Assembly: GCA_016630955.3 (NCBI GenBank)
Contig: CM049998.1
Coordinates: 186,001-250,000, forward strand
From: Didymella arachidicola
Taxonomy: Eukaryota > Ascomycota > Dothideomycetes > Pleosporales > Didymellaceae
Direction of reading: 5' to 3'
DNA length: 64,000 bases
The notes beneath the pieces were generated by a model that ran no database searches, was not told the DNA's origin, and worked only from the letters and a program-made list of their open reading frames with translations. The position numbers were made by a program, and so were the translations under genes. Shown here in pieces: positions 1-10,984 of this stretch. Position 1 is the stretch's first letter. Each line of letters opens with the position of its first letter.

Positions 1-1673
1 GCATCCGGCGCAACCATCAACTTCCCCTTCGCTCCTCCAGGAGAGACAGAAGAACGATATGCTTCTCCACGATCATGCATCGCACGAGCAGCAGCGCTCC
101 TCATCGCCTCATACCGCTGCACATAACTATTAACAAAGTCCTCATGCGGTGTATTGATGAGCCAAACATGATCAGTCAAATTCATGCCCAAAGACATCAC
201 AGAACTTACTTTCTCGAGTTCTACCTCGGTCATGACAGGTGCGTTGATGCGATTTCCTTGCGCAGATGTAGGTGTGGATGTAGATGTGGGAGTAGGAACA
301 TTGTCGTCGTCACTGCGATCAGCGACACCTTCAAACAAGGTGCCTGGCTCAGAAACAGTGTCATCGTTCTTGATGTCGAAGGACTGGCCTCGAAGCCGAG
401 GGTCTTCGCAAGGGTCTTGGGCGAGACACTCGTTGACTTTGGCGATGCACTCCGCAGAGCATTTCGTAGCGGACTCTGCGGGCTTCGCCTTCTGGCCTTC
501 GAGGGTAAGAGGCCCAAATTTCTTCTCTGTTAGATGGAGAAGCTGCTCTGTAGCATCTGCCAGCTCATCATCACCGTCGCCCTCCTCGTCTTCCTCTTCA
601 GGGCTCGCGATAGTATTGCGCAGCGCCGACTGCCCATGCACCATGATCTCGCCATAATCGTGCTTGAGAATGCGCCAGTTGCAGTAACAAGCAGAATTGC
701 CATGGCCGCTGTGTGCTGTTACGAAGCGCTCCTGGAAGTTGAGCTCGGCATCGACTTCGTTGTGTGCATAGGAGCTGGCCTTGAAGCGGCCGTGGCACTC
801 GGGGTGGTCGGCAGAATCTGGGTCGCGGCAGTACTTTGGCGTTTCGATGTCGACGACATCAACGAAGCCATCGGCACCTTCCTCGTCCTCATCGTCTTCT
901 GTGATCGTGACCAGAGCTGTAGTGTAAGGTGGTGGTGCAGCTTCTTCGTCAGGGTCGGAGTCAGAGTCAAGTTCGCGGTCTGGCAATGGAAAGTCCTCCT
1001 CGTTCACACCCGCCATCAATCCCGTCAACGACGTAGTTCCCCGACTTCGAGGAAGCCCACGCGGCGCCGCATTTTCGATTTTTCTCACACACATCTTCCG
1101 TTCTGCGTAAGCATTCTTGATGCTGGGATGGACGTTGCGGAAGTTGTAGACGCCATGGAGTGTCGCGGCGTTGGTCTGCACGCACAATGCCTCTTGTTCG
1201 CAGTCATCATCGTTGAAACGAAGCACGAAGACGGTCTTGGTGCCGGTCGGCTTTGTGATTTCGTTGGTTGTTTGCGTTGTAGCCTTGCACTGTTCGAGTA
1301 GGTAGTCACTGATGTTGTACTTGGCCGCGGGGTCAAGCTTAAACAGTGCTCTATCGTAACCGCGCCAGTGTACTGATGGACCTGAGCTTGCGTAGGCTTT
1401 TTGAGTCGGCAGTAGCGGCTTTGGTTTGGAACGAGGATATTCCTTGTCTTGACATAGGAATGTTCGCTCGGGAGACACCGGTCGCGATATCTTACGCTTT
1501 TTCGATGGAATCCCGGGAGCTTTGATATGCTTCCGCAGGCTGTCGACTGTCAGAGGCTGTGGAGACGATGGAGCAGGCATCCTCATGGATGAATGAGCAG
1601 AAGCAGTCGAACACGCCATGTCGGCGAGCTCGCAAACTTGAGGGGATATGTCGAGACCTTTGGATGTAAGCAT
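1..1673 (-). CDS. Hypothetical acidic, Cys-containing protein (3' end outside window)
   Basis: One open frame runs on the minus strand from an ATG at 1673 to the left edge without a stop, about 557 codons; a second in-frame ATG lies at 1619. An in-frame stop lies just upstream near 1718. I do not recognise the family. The N-terminus is Ser/Pro-rich with a basic SKKRK patch that could be a nuclear signal. A central part (roughly 1430-1080) looks folded, with WRGYDRALFKLD and a CEQEALC pair. Two acidic low-complexity tracts follow (about 990-880 and 605-555), and between and after them are Cys clusters including YCRDPDSADHPECHG, ACYCNW and CSAECIAKVNEC. No signal peptide or membrane segment is evident. 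Function is not inferred. An intron inside the open frame cannot be excluded. Confidence 0.7.
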   Translation of the reverse strand, partial: MLTSKGLDISPQVCELADMACSTASAHSSMRMPAPSSPQPLTVDSLRKHIKAPGIPSKKRKISRPVSPERTFLCQDKEYPRSKPKPLLPTQKAYASSGPSVHWRGYDRALFKLDPAAKYNISDYLLEQCKATTQTTNEITKPTGTKTVFVLRFNDDDCEQEALCVQTNAATLHGVYNFRNVHPSIKNAYAERKMCVRKIENAAPRGLPRSRGTTSLTGLMAGVNEEDFPLPDRELDSDSDPDEEAAPPPYTTALVTITEDDEDEEGADGFVDVVDIETPKYCRDPDSADHPECHGRFKASSYAHNEVDAELNFQERFVTAHSGHGNSACYCNWRILKHDYGEIMVHGQSALRNTIASPEEEDEEGDGDDELADATEQLLHLTEKKFGPLTLEGQKAKPAESATKCSAECIAKVNECLAQDPCEDPRLRGQSFDIKNDDTVSEPGTLFEGVADRSDDDNVPTPTSTSTPTSAQGNRINAPVMTEVELEKVSSVMSLGMNLTDHVWLINTPHEDFVNSYVQRYEAMRSAAARAMHDRGEAYRSSVSPGGAKGKLMVAPD

Positions 1674-2274
1674 GCATCTTTGGCGCTGAGTTACGACAAC
1701 ATACCGAGAGGCCAATCAAGGACGAAGAGAACAGAAACAGCAACTTGATTGCTTTCTGAAAGACGCTCAAATGAGAGTTTGCGGGAGAGGAGATGCAGCT
1801 TGCCGTGAGCCGCGAGCCGATGTGGTACAAAGAAGAGTAAAGAGCAGCGCGCTGGCGAAGTGCTTGTGGTGTCTTGAGCTTCTTACAGGATCTCAAGCAG
1901 CAACATCAGCTCGTTGACTGTTTACATTCGCTTCTTCCTGTCTCGAAGGGTCCTCCTCGTGATGGATGTTAGCCACTGGCGGCCACATGTCCGGACTTCA
2001 CTCGGGTGAGCATGAAGGCGTTTGCTATAGCAACGGCGCTGATGAGGGTGGCAAGTGAAGCTCTGTCGCCCTTCAAAGATGTTACGGGCCTTGACGGGTT
2101 GTCATGAATGCTGTCTGCCAATCGTCAACAAGAACGGTATGGTGTGTGAAGAATCTAGTATGCAGAGAGAACTCAGTAGCCCATTGTGTATGTATCAGCT
2201 TTTGCGCTGTGTCCATAAACCCATGCCTCCATCTACATACATGCTCTCCCCACTCGACATAGCCGAAGTACCCT
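1674..2274. other. Intergenic, upstream of the hypothetical gene
   Basis: About 600 bases between the start of the leftmost gene and the stop of the dehydrogenase, both on the minus strand. I see only short frames without family resemblance and no RNA gene. It probably holds the promoter of the leftmost gene. Confidence 0.4.
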
Positions 2275-3208
2275 CTACAGCACCGCCTTCCTATGCAAGA
2301 CCGTAGCCGCCGCCTGTAAACAAAATAAGCATCTCCTCGCCGAACCTCGCCACTCAAACTCACCTGATGATTCGGAAAAACCAACGTATCAGCAACCACC
2401 ACATTCTCCCTCCTCGCAGCCGCAAAAACCACCACCTCGGCAATATCATCCCCAGTCAACGGCTCCACACCCTCATACACCTTCTTCGCCTTCTCCTTGT
2501 CGCCGCCAAACCTCACCACACTGAACTCCGTCTCGACCTGCCCGGGGTCAATCTCGATGACGCGGACACGGCTCGCGATTAGCTCCTTGCGCAGGCTGTC
2601 TGTGAACGAGCGCACGGCGGCTTTGGTCGCGCAGTAGATGCTGCCGCCCTGGTAGGGCTCGCGGCCCGCAATGGAGCCGATGTTTATGATGTCGCCGCGG
2701 CCGCCGTCGGGGCGGGCGAGGAAAATGGGGAGGATGGCTTGGGTCATGGCGATGAGGCCGGTGACGTTGGTTTGGAACATGATGTTGATGTCGTCTTGCT
2801 TGATCTCGGGGGCTTTGTCTACGCCTTTGACGAGGCCGCTGTGCTTGTTAGTATCTTCATGGTACTCATCGACCGGGCGCCAATGATGTTGGAGTGGGAG
2901 GGAACGCACGCGTTGTTCACGAGCACATCGATTTCCTTGAACTCCTCAGGCAGTTTGCCTACGAACTGCCGAATCTCTTCCACACTGCTGACATCGAGCT
3001 TGACGACATGAACCTTGACGCCCTTGGCCACTTGCTCAATCTCCTTCTTGACCTCCTGCAGCGCATCCTCGCGGCGCGCCGTCAGGATAAGCTTCAGGTC
3101 GGGCTGCGTGCGCGCAAACTCCAGCGCGGTGCTCCTGCCGATTCCCGAGCTGGCACCCGTGACCAGGATAGTCTTGCCGGCGAGGCGCTTAGCTTGGCTG
3201 GAGCTCAT
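2275..3208 (-). CDS. Short-chain dehydrogenase/reductase (YMR226C-like, NADP-dependent)
   Basis: Three exons: 3208..2910, 2838..2364 and 2313..2275, with introns of 71 and 50 bp; the first intron carries a TACTAAC branch site. The product has 270 residues. The Rossmann motif TGASSGIG is near the N-terminus, the LVNNAG motif is rebuilt exactly across intron 1, the catalytic Ser is in NIGSIAG and the YxxxK pair in YCATK. The C-terminus, VFPNHQ followed by AAATVLHRK from a 13-codon last exon, is typical of the yeast YMR226C family, which oxidises L-serine, L-allo-threonine and 3-hydroxy acids with NADP. The frame stays open upstream to an ATG at 3427 and another at 3349; these would add a basic leader that might be mitochondrial, so the start is a choice. 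The MSSSQ start fits the family length best. Confidence 0.93.
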
Positions 3209-3750
3209 TCTTGCGAAATGTGTGGGCAGGTTGCAGTGGTTCAACTGCTGTACAGCCGGTGAGAGCGCCGAGAGGGACTTATGAGCGGCGATGAAGCGAC
3301 GGAGGATCTGGGGGCGTCGGATAAGATTTCCTGGGCCAAGAGAAGTCATGTACGGTAGAAGGACGCACGACGGGGGGATTGGATGCTTATGAAGGGTGCT
3401 GGTGGTGATTGGGGGAACTGGGGACAATGAGGTGTGCTGTCGGACTATATTGTCCGAGGCTAATTCGGAGCTCTGATGCTGATAGTGGTGGAGTCAACGT
3501 GGGGCTGTGAGCACGAATACTATGGAGGGGCAATCGTCATCCCAGAAATCGCTGCGAGATCGCAACTTCGCGCTCACAGCAACAATTCCGAGACCAATAC
3601 AACATACATCACATGACACAGCTCCAGCCAGCGTGATCATCTCTAAACAAATTGATCATTACTTCATTGCATTGATGCCGCCTCTTGGCTGGTCATCCTC
3701 GTAACTCTCGTAGGGTATCTCAGCATCGACGTTTTACCGCTTCAATGCAT
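3209..3750. other. Upstream region of the dehydrogenase
   Basis: About 540 bases between two minus-strand genes. The first 220 bases are open in the dehydrogenase frame and could be an N-terminal extension or 5' leader. Nothing else recognised. Confidence 0.35.
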
Positions 3751-4197
3751 TTACGCCTTGCCCTTGCGCTCGAGCTCAGCCTGCTCCTCTTCCCTCAGCT
3801 CCTGGTCGAGCTTGGCTCCCTTGCTGGGCTCGTTGCCGTGCAGCTTCGCGGGCAGGGTTGCGTCGACCTTGCGCGCGCGGTCCTCCTCGCTCAGCTTGTT
3901 GTCGTCCTCCTTCTCGCGCTTCGACTCGCGCTCGAGCTTGTTGGCAATGGATCGCTCGTCCTCTGTAGGTCGTTAGTCGATGGGACTTGGCTGACATTGA
4001 AGGGGGCATGGTGGAGTAGAGGCTGTCGATTGTAGGAGGTAGGGGAGCTTACTGGAGTCCTGAGCCAGGTGAGAGTTCTCTTTGCCCTCGTGGAAGCGGT
4101 TCTCCTTCTTAGCCTCGAGGATCTCGGAGTCTTTGTAGTTGCGCTGGTCACCGGCCTCGTAAACCTGGGAGTTACCGACGTTGGACTGTCCGGACAT
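3751..4197 (-). CDS. Small hydrophilic charged protein (stress/LEA-like appearance)
   Basis: Two exons, 4197..4053 and 3962..3751, with a 90-bp intron carrying a CGACTAACG branch site; the product has 118 residues. It is almost free of hydrophobic residues, rich in Glu, Lys, Asp, Arg and Asn, and predicted to be disordered or helical. It starts MSGQSNVGNSQVYEAGDQRN and ends in an ELREEEQAELERKGKA helix-like tail, with DATLPAKLHGNEPSKGAK in between. I believe similar short conserved proteins occur in other ascomycetes but cannot name a function; LEA-like or stress-related is an inference from composition only. No signal peptide or membrane segment. Confidence 0.8.
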
Positions 4198-4610
4198 TGT
4201 GATATGTGGTAAGTTGGTGAGGGTATTAAGGTAGATTGGATGCGAATTGGAGAAAGTCGTGTGATAGATGGGTGAGTATGGTGATGCTCCGTCGCGTTGC
4301 AGACCCTTTATAAAGGTCGTGTGCGAACTCTACAACGATGACGTATGTGACCTATGATCTCATTATGGTGGGGAAAATGCACGACCAATTTTCAGCATCA
4401 AAGCAGAAATACGATGCGGGACGATGATGCGCAGTTGCGGGACAAAGTGGGCTGGAATGGGTGTACCTGGCCGATCGTGCTGCCGAATGTCACGATCGTT
4501 CGACTCTGTGACGATGTGCGGCTCTGCATGAACAGAATCAGGATGCGCGCTAGCGGCGAGTTACACAACTTCCTCATTCTCTGACCCATACACGTGACGT
4601 GCCGATACAG
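4198..4610. other. Intergenic, promoter of the small hydrophilic protein
   Basis: About 410 bases. A TATA-like TTTATAAAGG lies near 4310, read on either strand about 110 bases from the start at 4197. No gene recognised. Confidence 0.35.
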
Positions 4611-6172
4611 CTACTTGAAGCTGCGCTTGGTCAACCACCTGTCCACCAGTGCAAGAGCCTCTCTTGGCTTGTCGAATGGCACCAGGTGTCCCGCGCCATC
4701 AACAGTGCTGAGCGCGAAAGTCGTTTCCCTGCCGCTGCTAGTCACGATCTTGACTTCTTTGAACCAGCCGACTTCCTCTCCTTCATCCTTCCACATCTGC
4801 TTGCCCTTGGCAACAAACGCTGGCTGGCCCTTCCACTGAAACGAACTGGCCCATTGCAGGTTGCCGGCCGTGTTGCATACAAGGTCCAAGTTGCCTTGAT
4901 AGAAGAGCACGTCAACGCCGTTCTCCAGTAGGGCGAGTACTTGCGGTTGTGTGCTGATGCCCGGGTCATTCGTTAGATCAAAAGCGCTGGCGACTTCCAG
5001 AGAAAAGACGCTGTAGTTGCCAACCGCCTTGGGCACATGCAAGGCTTCGTACGTCGAGGGCAGGTTGAGATACTCCCCAATTCTGGGGATCTGGGGGTAG
5101 CATAGATCGTCGTGTGTCTGGCAGGGATGTGTGATGTCGTAGGGGTTGCGGACGCCCTCTTTGCCGGACTCGCCATGGTAGTGCACGATCACACCGCTCC
5201 AGCACACTTGCTCGGCAGCCTGACAGATTGCGGGGTCCGGATGGTTGTAGCAGACACGCGAAAGCTCGAGGCAGCGCGGTATGTGGGTAGCCATGATGTC
5301 GCAGCGGGTTCGATTGAACACGGGCGACTCGACACCAGGGTTTGTGGTGCAAAGTGTCTCCGAGTAGCCAAAGGCTGTGTCGAGAGGGCTGACATAGGCA
5401 TTGCCGACGAAGATGGACTGGAGGTTCACCTGCGGCCGCTTGGGATAGAGCAGATTCTGAGACACTATCTGGGCACCCAGTGTGGGGACATAGTGACCCT
5501 GCAGTCCGTCAGCTATGCATCTCAGAGGGCCAAGATGTTATCGGACTCACAGCATAGCTTTCTCCCGTGATATGGAACTCCTTGCCCTTCAACTTTGGGA
5601 AAACATCTGTCGTGAACAGCTGCAGGAAGTGGTGCCTGCGAGAATCAGTTGACTGTTTTATGAACAACGCTCGTAACCCACATATCCTGCGCAGCGGTGA
5701 AGCTATCCCCAGGTACCGGCGTACCCTCGTCAATATAACTGAACCCAACGCCTGCCGGCTGGTCAACATAGATGATGTTCGCATTCTTGCTCCATCCAAA
5801 TTCATTGTACACAGTCCCGTTGCCATACTCATTAATCAAACAAGGTCCGTTCTCTTGCAGCATACCAATCATACCAGACCCACCAGGCCCACCAGTAAGC
5901 CACAGCAGCAGCGGGTCCTCGGTCGGCTTGTCCTGCGACTCAAAGTACCAGAAGAAGATGTGCTTGGAGCCGACGTCCAGCCAGCCCGTGTACTGCTTCG
6001 AGCGAGCATCGCAGAGGGTGGAGTTCTGCTGCTGCTTGATGCGGATGGAGTGGTGCTCTGAGAACTGGCTCTGGAATGTCTGGAAGCCTTCCACTTCTGG
6101 AGTGTCTTGGAAGGGCACTTGGGAGAGCTCGGACACAGCTCCTGCTGCGAATAGGAGGGAGAGGAACCTCAT
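4611..6172 (-). CDS. Secreted serine carboxypeptidase (peptidase family S10)
   Basis: Three exons: 6172..5682, 5635..5551 and 5498..4611 (introns 46 and 52 bp), giving 487 residues, the usual size of the family. A signal peptide is visible at residues 1-16 ([16 protein letters not shown]). The substrate-binding motif [13 protein letters not shown] and the nucleophile motif GESYAGHY (Ser190, rebuilt across intron 2) are present, with Asp397 in GNLDLVCN and His463 in GAGHLVP, so the catalytic triad is complete. Several N-glycosylation sequons (NST, NGT, NRT, NYS) and paired Cys fit a secreted or vacuolar enzyme that removes C-terminal residues from peptides. It shares a 361-bp upstream region with the divergent histone-fold gene. 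Confidence 0.95.
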
Positions 6173-6533
6173 GTCTCAATGCAGCACATCAAATGTACCT
6201 CGAAATGTATTAATCAAGCTTAGAGCCAAGAGTACCTTATGTATCGTGCGGGATGCCTGAAATGGCGCAAGTGCTGACATGGAGGTACCTGCATGCACCG
6301 ATAACGCTAGCCTGCCTCGGAAGCGGGACCTTCCCATTCGCGCCTACTCTTCACCATCACCAAACGCGTCCTCCACCTCCCGCAGCAACGCCACGCGACT
6401 CAACGCGTCGCCCTCCAATTTTTGGACCACAGAAACCATTCCCACACACAAATCGTCCTACACACGCCGCCACACCACCCCTCACAACCGCGCAACTCCA
6501 CTCAACTTCGCAACTCCACCACCACCACCCACC
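6173..6533. promoter_or_regulatory. Divergent promoter region, S10 peptidase / histone-fold gene
   Basis: 361 bases between two divergent starts. The right half is C- and A-rich, pyrimidine-biased leader sequence typical of fungal 5' UTRs. No individual operator can be supported. Confidence 0.4.
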
Positions 6534-7385
6534 ATGCCCTACAACAACACCCCCATCGCCCCTTCCAAAGAAGTAACCGGCCACGTCTCCCTCCCCCGTA
6601 AGCCGCCCCCATAACTCTCCCTCACCGCCCCACTGACAACAATCCCAGTCGCCCGCGTCCAAAAAATCATCCAAGCGGACCCCGAACGTCTGACCGTCAC
6701 AAAAAACGCCTCGTTCGCCATCGCGCTCGCAGCAGAAATGTTCGTCCAGCACCTCTCCCTCACCACACATAATGTTGTTAAAGCCGAGCGAAAGCCGCGG
6801 CGCAACATACAATATAGGGATGTGAGTGGGGCGGTGGCGAGGACGGATAGCTTGGAGTTTTTGGCGGATGTGGTGCCCAGGACAGTGGCGTATGGGGGGT
6901 GGAAGAGGAAGAGGGATGAGGAGAGGAGGGAGAGGGAGGGGGAGGGTGTGAGTGGGGTTTTGGGGGCGGATGTGGGTGTGAAGGAGAAGGGGAAAAGCAG
7001 GGCTGAAGCGAAGGATGGTAGGAATGGGGAGGCGCAGACTACGCTCCCCGCGAAAGAGATTGTGCGTGCGGGTGATGGGGAGGTGACATCGACGAGTCTC
7101 GACGTGACTGCGCAGGCAACGCCACAGCTCGATCCGCTGTCCAAGACGGAACTCGTCCCGCCCGTCCCGGAAACAGAGGCCATGGATGTCGATGACCAGC
7201 AGGCGGACAGCGAGGCCGACGAAGACCCCGCCGCGATGCAGATCGAGATGGAGATGCGTGGTCCGCCTGCGCTGCGGGCGGGCGATGTGAAGACTGGGCC
7301 GAGCGATGCCAAGGCTGTGCCAAACGACGTCAAGACGGCGCCGAGAGTGAGTTCCGGGGGCTTCACAGCGATTAATGGGCGGTAG
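6534..7385 (+). CDS. Histone-fold protein, Dpb3/CHRAC type (CBF/NF-Y-like)
   Basis: Two exons, 6534..6597 and 6649..7385 (intron 51 bp), 266 residues. The splice rebuilds SLPLARVQKII, the start of the histone fold, which runs to about residue 105 (AIALAAEMFVQHL, then RRNIQYRDVSGAVARTDSLEFLADVVPRT). This matches the H2A/NF-YC-like subunits of DNA polymerase epsilon (Dpb3) or the CHRAC/ISW2 remodeller; the two cannot be told apart here. The rest is a charged, probably disordered tail with KRKRDEERREREGEG and an acidic stretch DVDDQQADSEADEDP. The 5' leader is CA/CT-rich. It would act in the nucleus with a Dpb4-type partner. Confidence 0.85.
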
Positions 7386-7718
7386 GGTGTCTGATTGGTT
7401 GCATTGGGATGTATTGCATAGAGGCGTTGGGATGTTTGTTGAAGTTGGACTTGAGGACTGGGCTGGGTTTGGCTCGGCTCGGATATTTGTGGTTGTGGTT
7501 GTGGTTGTAGTGGGGATGTTGTTAGTGAGAGGATGTGAGTATCATGAAGTGCTCCAGACCGTTGTCACTGTCGTCGATTCTAACTATGATGTGCAAAAGG
7601 GCCACTATGACGAGGCGAGCAAACACCCAAGGCAATGCACTACTTCGAGCCATCAACCTCACACAGCTGCAGAAAACGACAACAAACACAAAAAAAATAT
7701 CATCTACAACCAGCCTCC
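7386..7718. other. Short convergent intergenic region with GTTGTG repeats
   Basis: 333 bases between two convergent genes. It contains a GTGGTT-type repeat near 7488-7516 and an A-rich stretch near 7685-7697 and otherwise nothing I recognise. Confidence 0.4.
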
Positions 7719-10262
7719 CTACCTCCTCCCCCTAACCTCCAACTCCTCCCCCTCCCCCCTCAACCTCACCCCACTCCTCCTTACCCCAACCCCACCCAAC
7801 ACCCCCCGCCAAACCCTCTCAACACCCCCCGCAACCCTCTTAATGACATTAAACACCCCCTCCATACGCTCATCCTCCCCGCTCCCAATCCCGCCACCAT
7901 GCCCATTCGCATCAGCGCTGAACTGGTACTTCAGACAGTCTTTTACAGTGACGAGGCCGGTGAGCCTGCCGCGGTGTTCGATGAGAATGGCGCGCGGCCC
8001 CATTTTGGAGAAGATCTGCATTGCGGTTTCGAGGGGGAGGAGGGGGTGGATTGTGAGGGGGGTGGGGTCGAGAAAGCGGGATAGGTCGAGGGAGGAAGTT
8101 GTGGGGGTGAAGGAGACGGGGAGGGAGAGGAATGTAGAAGGGGAGATGTCGGGGGAGGAGCGTGCTTTGTCCAGTGCGTAGACGAGTTCTGTGCGGCCGA
8201 TGTAGCCTGCGAGGGTTTTTGACGCGAGGGAGGTGACGACGGGGAAGCCCTTGTAGGTGTTTTGTGAGAGGGTGGTTTCGAGCTCGCGGACTGTGAGGCC
8301 TGTGCTGGGGAGCGCGGCGGGGGCGGCGGACATGACGCGGGAGACGGGGACGCCGAATGCGTGGTCTTGTTTCGTGTCGAGGAAGGGGTAGCCGTTGAGG
8401 TAGATCATGCGGTCTGCGATGCCACCGTGGCCGAAGCGCTCCGAGACGAATTTGGTGACGCCGACGACGAGCATGGTGGGGAGGATGTAGGTTAGGGCGC
8501 CGGTGATTTCGAACATGATGACTACGACGCTGACGGTGATGTGCATGATGCCGGCGAGCGCGGCGGCGGCGCCGAGGAAGGCGTAGGTGCCCGGTGTGAT
8601 GCAGGGCTCGTCGGGGAGGCAGGCGCTGAAGAAGGTAGAGGTGGGGAAGGATTCGTGGAGGGCTTCGACGAGGATGCCGATCATGCGGCCGAAGGCTGCG
8701 CCGATGGCCATGGAGGGGACGAAGATGCCGGCGGGGACTTTGCAGCCGAAGGATATGATGACGAGGAGGGTGCGCAGGGTGAAGGCCAGGAAGAGGGAGA
8801 GGATCATGTGCCAGCGCTGGTCGCGGCTGATGCGATTAGTAGGGGCTTGAAAGGTTAGGGAGAGTAGTAGGACTCACTCGCACAGCTGATCGTAGTCGTG
8901 GTCGCCCTCACACTCCTGGAACAGAATCTCCATGCTCTCGGTCATGTCGATGCGCAGAAACATGTTGGGGTAGCATATAACAGCCGTAGCGACAGCGAGG
9001 ACCACAGCCTCGGTGACTGGATACGCACTGAGGTACTTCTTGCGGAAGACCTGCATCTTAAGGTTCCACTTGATAACAAACGCCCCATACAGGCCGCCAA
9101 ACACACCAATAACAATATAAAACAGCATCTCGAAAAAGTGCCACGAGCGGTCGTATTTGACCTGGAACATGACGAGCTGACCCGTGCGGAACGGATTCAT
9201 GGCAGCAAGCACTGCCGTCGCGACCAGCGCGCAGAAGTAGCTCCGCCACATGGTCTTGAGCGGGAAGTGGTTGCACATCTCCTCGAGGCTGAACAGCACG
9301 CCGCCGATGGGACTGCCAAACGCGACGCCGACGCCCGCGGCCGCGCTCGCGCTCAGAACCTCTCGCGTCTTGGCGGCGTTGCGGCGGTACTTGTCGAAGA
9401 AGCGGCTGATGACGTTGCCAGTGCAGACGGCGTAGTGCACGCTGGGCCCTTCCTTGCCGACGCTGAGCCCGCTCGCAATGGCAAGCGGCAGGCCGATGCT
9501 CTTGATGAACAGCGTGGTCGCGCCCAGAAAGCCCTTCATGACGAAGCCCGCGATGATGCACTTCATCTCGCTGATGCCGCTGCCGGCCGCATACGGCGCG
9601 AAGCTCTTGACCAGCGTGGCAGCCGTGGCTGCAAAGGCGGCGGCGAACAGCATGTATAGGACGTAGTCGACGGGCCAGACATTGCTCCAGCGCTTCCACT
9701 CGGGACATCCGCCCTCGGCGCCCCAGCAGCAGAAGCTCTCGTTGAGGTAGAAGGCGGTGGAGCAGTGGCCCAGCTTGATATCGCTCAGCCACTCGGTGAC
9801 AATGTTGAGGACCGCGGCGTTGAGCCCAATGGCCGCCCCGACGAGCGTGACGACGATCCACGCCTGGCCCGCATCGTACGCCTCGGCGATCTTGCGCCGC
9901 CACTTGCCTCGCCCTCTGCCGAGGAACACGCGCCCCGTGTGTGTGTACTGGCGGGCTGCGAGCGCTTTCCGCCGGGCCTTGCGACGCAGCGACTCGCGCG
10001 CCGCGTCCTGCACCCAGTCGATGGTCGTGAAGTCCTCGTAGCGCTTGATCTCGGCAATTTCGCTGGCGATGGCGGCATCTGCGGCCGCGCTCGAGGCGGC
10101 CTCGGGGTCGGCGTGGTCATGGTCGAGCGACTGGAGCGAGGCGCTGGTGTTGCGGCGGCGCAGCGACGGGGCGTAGGAGCCTGTTCGCGGTGCGCCGGGG
10201 CGGGAGGGATGCGAGGAACGGGAGGGCCGCGAGCGAGATCGCGACGCTTCGGAGCGGTTCAT
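7719..10262 (-). CDS. ClC-family chloride channel / Cl-/H+ antiporter (Gef1-like)
   Basis: Two exons, 10262..8878 and 8826..7719 (intron 51 bp), 830 residues. An Arg/Ser-rich cytosolic N-terminus (about 1-120) is followed by the ClC membrane core. Signature motifs are GSGISE (227-232, usually GSGIPE), GKEGPSVH (269-276) with the gating glutamate Glu271 present, GSPIGGVLFSLEE and GIFVPSMAIGAAFGR. Two C-terminal CBS domains follow, the second ending near GLVTVKDCLKYQF. The gating Glu and overall pattern match the yeast Gef1/animal ClC-3 group, Cl-/H+ exchangers of Golgi, endosome or vacuole membranes that support acidification and copper loading of secreted proteins. The last 70 residues are Gly/Arg-rich and low complexity, and the DNA there is strongly G-rich on the plus strand. 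Confidence 0.95.
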
Positions 10263-10984
10263 CGCATTGTCGGTGCGTGTGTCCTCCTATCTTGCGTATC
10301 GTGGCGTTGTCGCAGCTCTACCACAGTGCCCCGAGCTCGCATTGCGGAGAGCGGGAGTCCGATCGACGACCGGGTGGAACGTGCGGGCAAGGCTGACATG
10401 TGCTTGAGCCTTGAGCGTCAACCAAGTATAGTAACATGAAGCCACCGCAATTGGTTTTGTGCTAGCGCTGGAAGACTGCTTGACTTACTAGTGCGTTAGA
10501 GCAGTGCTCGATTATTTGGTCTCGATCGAGCTATCTGAACTTGTGGGGATTGACAATGCTGATTCCAGGCTTCATTCAGCCAACGCAAGTCTTTTTGAAA
10601 AATCACAACGTTACAGCAGCACACTCGATTGCCCTCAAAACAGATCAATCGAATGCTTTGCTCCTGCAGACTACTCTGTTCCCGACACAAGTCCATTCCA
10701 TCACGTGCACTAGATGGACACCACTGAAGTCAGACGAGCGTGTCCGTACTTTTGACAGACAGCACTTCGGTAGTGAACCATGGCTTTGTTTATTCAAGTC
10801 TCGTCTCGTCTATCGCGTCTCGTTCTCGCAGGGTATCATCAAGTCTCTATCGTCTATTCCTATGCTTTTCCGTGTCCGAATACGCCGTTTGTCAGCACGC
10901 CTTCGTCAGCACGCCTCCATCGGCTACGCCTAGCTACACCGCAGATACAACAGGTACACCACGCGCATGACAGCACCGAAGTGT
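10263..10984. other. Intergenic, upstream of the ClC gene and downstream of GMP synthase
   Basis: About 720 bases. Contains only short unrelated frames and TCTCGTCT-like pyrimidine stretches around 10795-10860. No tRNA or other gene recognised. Confidence 0.35.

Noticed and set aside
534..1301. Plus-strand frame of 255 codons
   Set aside because: It is the antisense of the acidic minus-strand gene; Glu/Asp-rich codons read backwards give Leu/Val/Phe runs that mimic a membrane protein.
9058..9903. Minus-strand frame of 281 codons in the ClC gene
   Set aside because: Same strand but a different frame from the ClC protein; Arg/Gln/His-rich shadow.
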